14,857 nt of DNA from NCBI GenBank assembly GCA_937900465.1, contig CALCEJ010000089.1, forward strand, positions 1-14,857. Reading direction: 5' to 3'. The stretch comes from an uncultured Bacteroidales bacterium. Its GTDB lineage: Bacteria > Bacteroidota > Bacteroidia > Bacteroidales > UBA932. Below, one piece after another: positions 8,228 through 14,777 of this stretch; the stretch's first letter is position 1, and each line of letters starts with the position of its first letter. The translations under genes were made by a program, and so were the position numbers. The notes beneath the pieces are model-generated. The model had not been told where the DNA came from. It ran no database searches and saw only the letters and a list, made by a program, of their open reading frames with translations.

Positions 8228-8251
8228 TGATTGCAAAATTAACTATTTTTG
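8221..8251 (+). promoter_or_regulatory. Promoter of the GH89-esterase operon (plus arm of a bidirectional promoter)
   Basis: TTG at 8221-8223, then 20 nt, then TATTTTTG at 8244-8251, a good Bacteroidetes -33/-7 pair. The box ends only 7 bp before the ATG at 8259, so transcription would start at or next to the start codon. The -33 element lies inside the first codons of the divergent flavoprotein gene. Confidence 0.6.
8234..8241 (-). promoter_or_regulatory. -7 box for the flavoprotein gene (minus arm of a bidirectional promoter)
   Basis: The minus strand reads TAATTTTG, matching TAnnTTTG, 6 bp ahead of the ATG at 8227. A near-consensus TTTC lies 19 nt upstream. Only 2 bp (8242-8243) separate it from the opposed -7 box of the GH89 gene. 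Confidence 0.5.
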
Positions 8252-8258
8252 TACTCAT

Positions 8259-10433
8259 ATGAAACTGAGAAAAATTTCTGCCGCAGCCCTCACTCTTGCC
8301 GCCACGCTCCTTGTTTCAGGATGCGCGACAAAGGATGAAAAGGCGGCATCGGCCCTTGCGGGAAGAGTTCTCGCCGGGGGCGCCTCTGACATCAGGTTTG
8401 TCCAGACGGCTGATACCGTGGACGTTTTCACAATCTCCAAAGAACGCGGAAAAATCGTTATCAGCGGGCCGGATGCGAATTCGATGGCGATGGGCCTCGG
8501 GTACCTTATCCGCCACGTCTGCGGGAAAGACATTTCCTGGTATGACTACTACAGCAAGCCTGCGCTGCCGGAGGATATCGGTCTTGACGGACCGGTGAGG
8601 ATTGAGGCGCTGGTCCCGGAAAGGTTCTTCCTCAATTACTGCACTTATGGATATACGATGCCTTTCTGGGGCTGGGATCAGTGGGAGCATTTCATCGACT
8701 GGATGGCGATGATGGGCATCACGATGCCGCTCGCAAACACCGGCCAGGAGGCCGTCTGGCAAAAGGTCTGGCGCCGTCACGGGATGACGGACGAGGAAAT
8801 CAGGGCCTATTTTTCCGGCCCGGCCCATCTGCCCTGGCACCGTATGAACAACATCGATGCGTGGGAAGGTCCGCTGCCCCAGCACTGGATTGACTCCCAG
8901 GCGGAACTCCAGAAAAAGATACTCCGCCGCTGCCGCTCGCTCGGAATGAAGCCCATTCTCTCCGGCTTCAGCGGCCACGTCCCCGGAAAACTCCGTGAGA
9001 TATATCCTGACGCGCCCATATCCGAGGTCAGCGTCTGGTGCAACTTCTCGAAGCCATATCACTGCTACTATCTTGACCCCTCCTCTCCCCTTTTCAAGAC
9101 TATCCAGAAGGAATTCCTCGAGGAGCAGCAGAAGATGTTCGGAACGGATCATCTCTATGGGATCGACCCGTTCAACGAGGTTGAAGCCCCCTCGTGGGAT
9201 CCCGGGTTCCTCGCCTCGGAGTCCCGGGGAATCTACGAGTCAATAACGGCTGCGGATCCTGAAGGAGTATGGGTCCAGATGGCCTGGTTCCTTATCAATC
9301 AGCCCGGGAACTGGACGCCGGAGAGGACTGAGGCATTTCTTGGCGGCGTTCCTGAAGGGAAAATGATTCTTCTGGACTATGCCGTGGAGATGTATGAAGG
9401 ATGGAAGAGCACGAACTGCTTCTATGGCCAGCCCTACATTCTCAACTACCTTGGAAACTTCGGCGGACACACATCTCTCGCCGCTCCGGATATCGAAATC
9501 CTTGACAAACGCCTTGACGAGGCCCTCGCCCGGGGCGGCTCGAATCTTCTCGGATTCGGCGCAACCCTCGAGGGGTTCGGGCTCCATCAGTACCTGTATG
9601 AGTTCACGATGGACAAGGCGTGGGATATGGGCCTTGACTGGGAGAAATGGACGGAGTCGTATGCAAGAAGGTTTGCGGCTGACGCTGCGGCGCTTCTGCG
9701 TCGGTTCGTCCACGACTACGTCCCTTCCGGGCAGGGCGGTGCGCCGAAAAACGGCACAGGCCCCTTCCGGAGGCCTACGTACAGGACGTGGGCCAGTATG
9801 GTCCCGGTAAATACGGCAGATGCGGAGGATTTCCTCCGGAAGACGCTGGAACTTGGGAGCGAAGGCTACCTGTACGAGAATCTCCTTGTCAATGCGGCAA
9901 TTAAACTTCTCGCGTACAAGTTCCAGGAAACGGGTGTAGCATTCTGGGACAAGTTGACGGCTGCTGAGCCCGGGAAATATCCCGGCGAGACGCTGATACT
10001 GCTCCAGAAGGACTATGACAGGCTCATTGGACTCCTTGACGATATGGAGCGCCTCGCCGCCTGCAATCCGGAGCTGAGTCTCTCGCGGTGGATTTCGCAG
10101 GCGCGCTCTTGGGCCGTTTCTCCTTCGGAGGAGTATTACTACGATACTAACGCCCGTACGATCCTTACGGTATGGGGAGAGGATGCTACGCTGGATGATT
10201 ACGCCACCCGCGGATGGTCCGGACTCATCGGCTCGTATTTCAAGGGAAGATGGACCATCTTCCTTGACTACTGCATGGACTGCGTGAAACACGGGACTGC
10301 GTTCGATGAGGCGGCGTGCGACGCCCTGCTGCTTCCCTACCAGCGTGAATGGGTCAAGGCATCAACTCCGGTTGAATATGCATCTCCCGCACCCGTGGTT
10401 CCCCTTTGTGAAGAAATGTTGGAAAAATATTGA
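8259..10433 (+). CDS. Alpha-N-acetylglucosaminidase, GH89 family lipoprotein
   Basis: A 724-residue homologue of human NAGLU and bacterial GH89 enzymes, which release terminal alpha-linked GlcNAc from heparan-type chains or from GlcNAc-alpha-1,4-Gal-capped mucin glycans. The start at 8259 gives MKLRKISAAALTLAATLLVSGC, a lipoprotein signal with lipobox LVSGC and lipidated Cys22; ATKDE follows, possibly compatible with surface export. Domains: small N-terminal alpha/beta domain (about 25-115), TIM barrel (about 118-450) and helical C-terminal domain. Family motifs include CTYGYTMPFWGWDQWEHFID, NTGQEAVWQ, GPAHLPWHRMNN and LSGFSGHVP. By alignment to human NAGLU from memory, the catalytic glutamates are Glu307 (YGIDPFNEVE) and Glu438 (GATLEGFG). 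The esterase gene follows after one base. The open frame continues upstream into the flavoprotein gene, but that part has no signal peptide and is antisense overlap. Confidence 0.95.
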   Translation: MKLRKISAAALTLAATLLVSGCATKDEKAASALAGRVLAGGASDIRFVQTADTVDVFTISKERGKIVISGPDANSMAMGLGYLIRHVCGKDISWYDYYSKPALPEDIGLDGPVRIEALVPERFFLNYCTYGYTMPFWGWDQWEHFIDWMAMMGITMPLANTGQEAVWQKVWRRHGMTDEEIRAYFSGPAHLPWHRMNNIDAWEGPLPQHWIDSQAELQKKILRRCRSLGMKPILSGFSGHVPGKLREIYPDAPISEVSVWCNFSKPYHCYYLDPSSPLFKTIQKEFLEEQQKMFGTDHLYGIDPFNEVEAPSWDPGFLASESRGIYESITAADPEGVWVQMAWFLINQPGNWTPERTEAFLGGVPEGKMILLDYAVEMYEGWKSTNCFYGQPYILNYLGNFGGHTSLAAPDIEILDKRLDEALARGGSNLLGFGATLEGFGLHQYLYEFTMDKAWDMGLDWEKWTESYARRFAADAAALLRRFVHDYVPSGQGGAPKNGTGPFRRPTYRTWASMVPVNTADAEDFLRKTLELGSEGYLYENLLVNAAIKLLAYKFQETGVAFWDKLTAAEPGKYPGETLILLQKDYDRLIGLLDDMERLAACNPELSLSRWISQARSWAVSPSEEYYYDTNARTILTVWGEDATLDDYATRGWSGLIGSYFKGRWTIFLDYCMDCVKHGTAFDEAACDALLLPYQREWVKASTPVEYASPAPVVPLCEEMLEKY

Positions 10434-10434
10434 T

Positions 10435-11529
10435 ATGAAAAGATTCGCTCTCGCCACGGCGTCGCTCCTTTGCTGCGCCGCCCTTTCCGGAAAGGTTACT
10501 CCTGAAAAGTCAATCCCCGCTTCGGATTCCAGAATTACTTACATCGGCCGAACTCTCATCCAGGGGGATTCCGTTTCCTTCGACTGGAGCGGAGTATACG
10601 CAAGGGTTTCCTTTACCGGCGGATACCTTGCCCTCCGTGCTGGTGACACCCACTGTAACTACTACAATGTCTGGATTGACAAGGGGATGGGTGAAACACC
10701 TGACCTTGTAGTGAAGATTGACCGTCCGGACACGCTTCTGGTGCTGTTCAACGCCCCGGAAAAGAAGCCCCGCGCCCATAAGGCCATAATCCAGAAACGC
10801 TCCGAAGGCGAGCAGGGAACAACGACCTTCCGGGAGTTCACCGCCCGCGGAATATTTTCCGACGCTGATCCCCTCAAGCCCCGCGTCATCGAGGCCGTCG
10901 GTGATTCCTACACCTGCGGATACGGCAGCGAGAGCGACAGCCGGAACGATCCCTTTATCGTAGCGGAAGAAAACGCAAACCTGACCTACGAGTTCTACCT
11001 TGCCCGCTACTTCGACGCTGACTGTTTCGTCGTAGCCCATTCCGGCCGCGGCATCGCCCGCAACTACGGCGACGCGGTCCCTGGCGAATGGATGCCTGAC
11101 CTGTACCTGAGGGTATTCGACAAGGATCCTGAGTACCTCTACAAGCCCTCCGTAAAGCCGGCAATCACGACTGTATATCTTGGGACCAACGACTTCTCCG
11201 TTGACAAACAGCCCTCCAAACGGAGTTTCGTCAAGAACTATATAAAGCTCATCTCGGAAATCAAGGCAAACTACGGGGAGAATCATCCTGTGCTGTGCAT
11301 TGCACCTATGCACGACCGTCTCCACGAGGACTACATCCGGTCCGCCGCAGACGAGTGCGGCTTCCCTGAGGTCTATTTCGTGGGCTTCGACCCCCGTCTC
11401 CACGACTGGGACGGCGACCTTGGCGCCGCCTGGCACCCCAACCGTCACGGCCACCGCAAAATCGCCCTCGCTCTGCTCCCCTACATCTCCACCATCACCG
11501 GCTGGCCCCTCGAGGATAAGGTGCTCTAG
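10435..11529 (+). CDS. SGNH/GDSL carbohydrate esterase, CE2-like
   Basis: A 364-residue exported esterase. MKRFALATASLLCCAALSG is a Sec signal peptide with no good lipobox. A beta-rich domain (about 25-140, the jelly roll of CE2 enzymes) precedes an SGNH hydrolase domain with block I GDSYTCGYG (nucleophile Ser158), block II HSGRG (Gly204), block III LGTND (Asn252) and block V WHPNRHGH (His334). The two-domain build and GDSxTCGYG point to CE2, which removes O-acetyl groups from sugars. The residue three before His334 is Ala331, not the usual Asp, so this may be a Ser-His dyad enzyme as I recall for some CE2 members. It starts one base after the GH89 stop, implying coupled translation; it may remove acetyl groups that block the glycosidase. 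An ATG start at 10435 is preferred because it gives the signal peptide. Confidence 0.85.
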   Translation: MKRFALATASLLCCAALSGKVTPEKSIPASDSRITYIGRTLIQGDSVSFDWSGVYARVSFTGGYLALRAGDTHCNYYNVWIDKGMGETPDLVVKIDRPDTLLVLFNAPEKKPRAHKAIIQKRSEGEQGTTTFREFTARGIFSDADPLKPRVIEAVGDSYTCGYGSESDSRNDPFIVAEENANLTYEFYLARYFDADCFVVAHSGRGIARNYGDAVPGEWMPDLYLRVFDKDPEYLYKPSVKPAITTVYLGTNDFSVDKQPSKRSFVKNYIKLISEIKANYGENHPVLCIAPMHDRLHEDYIRSAADECGFPEVYFVGFDPRLHDWDGDLGAAWHPNRHGHRKIALALLPYISTITGWPLEDKVL

Positions 11530-11563
11530 GAGCCGGCCTGCGGACCCGGGCACGCTGTTCGGG

Positions 11564-11672
11564 CGTAAAGTGCAACTGATTGATTATTAATAGATTACAC
11601 AAAAGAGGGGTATCCAAAAACAATACCCCTCTTTTACATATCTATTTGTCAATTAACGAGTTACACATCACG
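11564..11672 (+). repeat. 109-bp REP-like imperfect palindrome, copy 1
   Basis: This element begins CGTAAAGTG, ends TTACACATCACG, and pairs with itself along nearly its whole length: arms 11564-11613 and 11623-11672, loop of 9 nt. Without gaps about 36 of 50 positions pair, including GU. A second copy with the same length and orientation lies at 14669-14777; I count 81 of 109 identical positions. The best conserved parts are the two outer tips and the inner AAAAGAGGGGTAT stem. It lies 16 bp from the stop codon of the RAYT gene, the class of transposase associated with REP palindromes, which is why I call it REP-like. It could alternatively be a non-autonomous element of another transposon, or only an elaborate terminator. 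It occupies most of the 158-bp gap 11530-11687. Confidence 0.8.
11601..11635. terminator. Bidirectional intrinsic terminator inside repeat copy 1
   Basis: A perfect 13-bp stem, AAAAGAGGGGTAT (11601-11613) with ATACCCCTCTTTT (11623-11635), and a 9-nt loop. The A run on one side and the T run on the other give a GC-rich hairpin followed by U residues on both strands. It sits between the convergent esterase and RAYT genes and could terminate both. Confidence 0.75.
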
Positions 11673-11687
11673 CCTCAAATCTGGGGC

Positions 11688-12641
11688 TCATCGTCCGCGC
11701 CTGGACAATCCAACTTTTTCCCCATTTTCTACAAAGGGAATCCTTAGGAATTTAGCTATTTGACGCGGATTCGCATCGACCTTGCCGTGCAAGTATATGA
11801 AGAGGTCCGTGCGCTTCTGCTCGGAGAGCAGGAAAATGACGTGGATGTCCTTCAGGCTCAGTTCCCTGATAAGTATCTTCGTCATTTTATTGTAACATCG
11901 GTCAGACTTGCCAATGAACACTTCGTTAAGATCGTACTCACTTCCAGTATTGCTGTGCATTGCGCTGATCATATTGTCATATCCGTCAAAGAATCTTGCA
12001 GCTGTTTCGTAATCAATTACGTTGTATGTCGTTATAATAAAGTCCACCAGCTGGAGCCGTTCTCTTTTCTCCAGCTTTGAAAACAGTCTCTGGAGCATCG
12101 GATATGTCATTGGCTTTCCACGCTTATATTCAGCGCGGACCTCCCTCACTGCCCTATTCATATACCAGGACGCTTTCCTCAGGATTAGCGGCTCCGAAAA
12201 AGGATGGGTTGATTTGGCATAGGCAAGAAAGTTCCAGCGATACTCCTCCGCCTTTGATGCAAGCTGTCTTTCAACACCGTTGTTCCCGACATAAATGATA
12301 TTTGCTCTCGCTTTTTTGGCACCATTTTTAGGTGCGCTTCCGAATGGAACCTCGAATAAAGGTCCACGCCTATGGCAGGATTCATTATTTGCCCGGCTGA
12401 AGAGCGAGGTCTGTTCGTCCACAAAAGCACGCAAGCCTGCCAGAGAGTCGGTAATGACAGAGTAATGTATATGGTCCGGCATCGGGGAAAGCGCGAGGAC
12501 CCTCACCCCATACTTTTTTGCGGTAACGCAGAACAGGGTAAAATAGACAAGATAGTCGCTGACATTGTAAAAGATGACAATATCATCGATGGTCCGCTGG
12601 TAGCAGTGATTCAGTATTCCACTTGAGAAAGCTCTTTTCAT
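11688..12641 (-). CDS. REP-associated tyrosine transposase (RAYT), HUH/Y1 family, with C-terminal extension
   Basis: A 317-residue protein of the IS200-like Y1 transposase superfamily. The N-terminal domain (about 1-145) has the order expected for RAYTs: an HCYQRTIDDIVIF segment, the metal-binding HUH motif in LSPMPDHIHYSVIT (His57, His59), the likely nucleophile Tyr117 in ANIIYVGNNGVER (standing for the usual YIHxNPVRA), and EEYRWNFLAY (133-141). Such enzymes nick single-stranded DNA at hairpins and are linked to REP palindromes. Residues about 150-317 form a long mostly helical extension ending in a possible helix-turn-helix, NPRQIAKFLRIPF (291-303). Three sampled 60-base lines are about 42% GC, against 58% in a sampled line of the GH89 gene, so it may be acquired. 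All catalytic residues are present. A REP-like palindrome lies 16 bp beyond its stop. No -7 box is visible upstream. Confidence 0.85.
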   Translation of the reverse strand: MKRAFSSGILNHCYQRTIDDIVIFYNVSDYLVYFTLFCVTAKKYGVRVLALSPMPDHIHYSVITDSLAGLRAFVDEQTSLFSRANNESCHRRGPLFEVPFGSAPKNGAKKARANIIYVGNNGVERQLASKAEEYRWNFLAYAKSTHPFSEPLILRKASWYMNRAVREVRAEYKRGKPMTYPMLQRLFSKLEKRERLQLVDFIITTYNVIDYETAARFFDGYDNMISAMHSNTGSEYDLNEVFIGKSDRCYNKMTKILIRELSLKDIHVIFLLSEQKRTDLFIYLHGKVDANPRQIAKFLRIPFVENGEKVGLSRRGR

Positions 12642-12667
12642 AGTTTGATGACGGCAGATTTGGTTTT

Positions 12668-12693
12668 AGCCCTGGCGGTAATAAAGCCCTGGC
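12668..12693 (+). repeat. Short direct repeat AGCCCTGGC upstream of the RAYT gene
   Basis: AGCCCTGGC occurs at 12668-12676 and 12685-12693, a 17-bp period, just ahead of the RAYT start codon. It could be a binding site or chance; no known motif is recognised. Confidence 0.4.
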
Positions 12694-12749
12694 CGTGTAG
12701 CGACGCCGAATATGGTCAAAAAAAATGAAAATAATGTTGTCGGAGACGA

Positions 12750-12792
12750 TGGACTTTCCCGCATCCGAATCAATTTGCATAAAGAAAGTCCA
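12750..12792. repeat. Inverted repeat in the RAYT/ABC-F intergenic region
   Basis: TGGACTTTC (12750-12758) and GAAAGTCCA (12784-12792) are perfect 9-bp inverted repeats separated by 25 nt. They lie in the 226-bp gap 12642-12867 between two divergent genes. They do not resemble the 109-bp element. They could be an operator or remains of an insertion boundary. The only other features I see in this gap are the short direct repeat and the ABC-F promoter box. Confidence 0.5.
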
Positions 12793-12828
12793 CAAAAAAA
12801 ACTTAAACGTTTATCTTGAAATTTGTAC

Positions 12829-12836
12829 TAAATTTG
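12829..12836 (+). promoter_or_regulatory. -7 box for the ABC-F gene
   Basis: TAAATTTG matches the Bacteroidetes -7 consensus 31 bp before the ATG at 12868. A clear -33 TTG at standard spacing is not seen. AAATTTGTA is repeated in tandem at 12819-12827 and 12830-12838, so the box lies within a small direct repeat. Confidence 0.55.
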
Positions 12837-12867
12837 TAACCGCCTTAGAAAGGGCCGGAACCCGCAT

Positions 12868-14655
12868 ATGCCAAGTTTCCTCCAGATTGAGAATATCTCC
12901 AAGTCGTACGGCCCGAAGGTGCTGTTCGACCGGATCGGCTTCAACATTAACGAAGGGGACAAGGTCGCCCTCATCGCTCCCAACGGGTCCGGCAAGACAT
13001 CGCTCCTGAGGATCCTGGCGGGAAAAGATTCCTCCGACGGAGGAGGCAAGGTGCTCTTCCTGAAGGATATACGGATTGCCTTCCTGGAGCAGGAATATGC
13101 CTATGAGCCCTCTCGGACCATCCGCGAACAGATACTTTCCGATGTACCGGAAGGTATGGACCCGGAAGGGCGGTGGGAGTTTGAACTCCGGATGGACCGG
13201 CTTCTGACGCAGTTCTCGCTTCCGGATTCGGAAAAGCTTATGTCCCAGCTTTCCGGAGGAGAGGTAAAGCGTGTCGCAATCGTGTCGATGCTGGCTTCAG
13301 AGGCGGATTTCTACATTATGGACGAGCCCACTAACCATCTCGACCTCGATGCGATCGAGATGCTTGAAAGCCGTCTGAAGCAGTCCCGCCGCACCCTTTT
13401 TATGGTTACCCACGACCGCTATTTCCTGGACCGGATATGCAATACGGTGATGGAACTTGACCGTGGGAACATCTACATTTACAAGGGCGATTACCTGAAT
13501 TTCCTCGAAAAGCGTCAGGACCGGATAGACCAGTACAACGCTGAGACAGAAAAGGTCAGGAACATCTTCCGGCGGGAACTGGAATGGATCCACGCCACCC
13601 CCTGCGCCCGCACCGGCAAAGCGAAATACCGCAAGAACGCTTTCAAGGAAATAAAGGACCGCGCCGCTGACACATATGTCCAGAAAAAAGTCGATATGGC
13701 CGATGTCGCCGTGTCCGACACCTATCTTGGGAACAAAGTGATCAACTGCCGGGACGTATCCTTCTTCTGGGAAGGGAAATGCTATCTGGATCACTTCACT
13801 TACAACTTCCAGCGCTATGAAAGGATAGGGATCGTAGGCGGCAACGCCTCCGGAAAAACCACTTTCCTGAATCTTCTGACCGGTTCCTGGGAGGAATCCT
13901 GGGGAGGAGAACTTTCAGGCGTGATAGACCGGGGCGAATCACTGAAGATCGGGTACTATCATCAGTCTGGGATTGAACTTAAACCCCGCCAGACAGTACT
14001 TGAGACAGTGAATGATACACATCTTCTCGGTCGTTTCCTCTTTCCCCACGAGATGCTGAACTCTCCTGTCGAGCGCCTTAGCGGAGGCGAAAAGCGCCGC
14101 CTATACCTCCTCACGATCCTTCTCCGGAAACCAAACCTTCTGATTCTCGACGAGCCCACTAACGACCTCGACATCGTCACCCTCGAAATTCTCGAAGAGT
14201 ACCTCCAGGAATACAGGGGATCCCTCATCATCGTCTCGCACGACCGTCACTTCCTCGACCGTCTCGTGGACCATCTGTTCGTCTTCACCGGAAGCGGCAA
14301 GGTGAAGGATTTCGCCGGAAATTACACGCAGTACCGTAGTTTCCTTGCCGATGAGGCTTCCGGTGCTGCGCAGCAGGATATGGGCCCATCTTCCTCCCCC
14401 CGCAGCACCCCCGCTGCATCCGAGAAGCCTCGCACGCCTTCGAAGAGAAAGCTCAGCTGGAAAGAACAGCAGGAGTTCGCCGCCCTCGAGGGCGAAATCG
14501 AGGCGCTTACCGCGGAAAAGGCCTCCCTGGAGGAGGCCCTTTCCTCCGGTACGCTCGCTCCGGACGCCCTCTCCGCCGCTTCGAGCCGCTACGGAGAGGT
14601 CTCCAGCCTCCTCGATGACAAGGAAACGCGCTGGCTGGAGTTGTCGGAGATTTAA
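12868..14655 (+). CDS. uup: ABC-F family ATPase, Uup-type, with C-terminal coiled coil
   Basis: A 595-residue soluble tandem ABC ATPase with no membrane segments. Domain 1: Walker A APNGSGKTS (37-45), signature LSGGEVKR (128-135), Walker B IMDEPTNHLD (150-159). A charged linker of the P-site tRNA-interaction type spans about 210-290 and includes ELEWIHATPCARTGKAKYR. Domain 2: Walker A GGNASGKTT (324-332), signature LSGGEKRR (404-411), Walker B ILDEPTNDLD (426-435). After a Pro/Ser-rich spacer (about 505-525) comes a coiled coil, LSWKEQQEFAALEGEIEAL and on (529 to end), the C-terminal domain that marks Uup among ABC-F proteins. ABC-F proteins act on the ribosome during translation; Uup has also been linked to precise excision of transposons. 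Both ATP sites look intact. Antibiotic-resistance ABC-F proteins are an alternative, but they usually lack this C-terminal domain. Confidence 0.9.
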   Translation: MPSFLQIENISKSYGPKVLFDRIGFNINEGDKVALIAPNGSGKTSLLRILAGKDSSDGGGKVLFLKDIRIAFLEQEYAYEPSRTIREQILSDVPEGMDPEGRWEFELRMDRLLTQFSLPDSEKLMSQLSGGEVKRVAIVSMLASEADFYIMDEPTNHLDLDAIEMLESRLKQSRRTLFMVTHDRYFLDRICNTVMELDRGNIYIYKGDYLNFLEKRQDRIDQYNAETEKVRNIFRRELEWIHATPCARTGKAKYRKNAFKEIKDRAADTYVQKKVDMADVAVSDTYLGNKVINCRDVSFFWEGKCYLDHFTYNFQRYERIGIVGGNASGKTTFLNLLTGSWEESWGGELSGVIDRGESLKIGYYHQSGIELKPRQTVLETVNDTHLLGRFLFPHEMLNSPVERLSGGEKRRLYLLTILLRKPNLLILDEPTNDLDIVTLEILEEYLQEYRGSLIIVSHDRHFLDRLVDHLFVFTGSGKVKDFAGNYTQYRSFLADEASGAAQQDMGPSSSPRSTPAASEKPRTPSKRKLSWKEQQEFAALEGEIEALTAEKASLEEALSSGTLAPDALSAASSRYGEVSSLLDDKETRWLELSEI

Positions 14656-14668
14656 GGGAATATTTTGC

Positions 14669-14777
14669 CGTAAAGTGTAATTTATTGATTTATAAAGAGT
14701 TACACAAAAGAGGGGTATCTTAAATGACACCCCCTCTTTTGCATAATATACTATAAATCAATTAGTTACACATCACG
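14669..14777 (+). repeat. 109-bp REP-like imperfect palindrome, copy 2
   Basis: Same length, orientation and ends as the copy at 11564-11672: it begins CGTAAAGTG and ends TTACACATCACG. Its arms pair at about 39 of 47 positions without gaps, including GU. The mismatches at element positions 4 and 6 and at 35-36 recur in both copies. It begins 13 bp after the ABC-F stop codon. Most differences between the copies fall in the mid-arm and the loop. Confidence 0.8.
14706..14740. terminator. Bidirectional intrinsic terminator inside repeat copy 2
   Basis: AAAAGAGGGG (14706-14715) pairs with CCCCTCTTTT (14731-14740), a 10-bp stem around a 15-nt loop, followed by T residues on both strands. It probably terminates the ABC-F transcript from the left and any convergent gene from beyond the window. 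Confidence 0.7.

Noticed and set aside
8073..8258. N-terminal extension of the GH89 reading frame
   Set aside because: It overlaps the flavoprotein coding region and the promoter, and only the ATG at 8259 gives a lipoprotein signal peptide.
9240..11553. Long minus-strand frames of about 350 codons opposite the GH89 gene (9240-10292) and the esterase gene (10510-11553)
   Set aside because: Both are in the codon-aligned antisense register of genes with clear family motifs; codon bias explains them.
11564..12867. A complete IS200/IS605 insertion sequence with left and right ends
   Set aside because: A palindrome is found on only one side of the transposase gene, the protein matches the RAYT type rather than the ~150-residue IS200 TnpA, and no TnpB/IscB gene is present.
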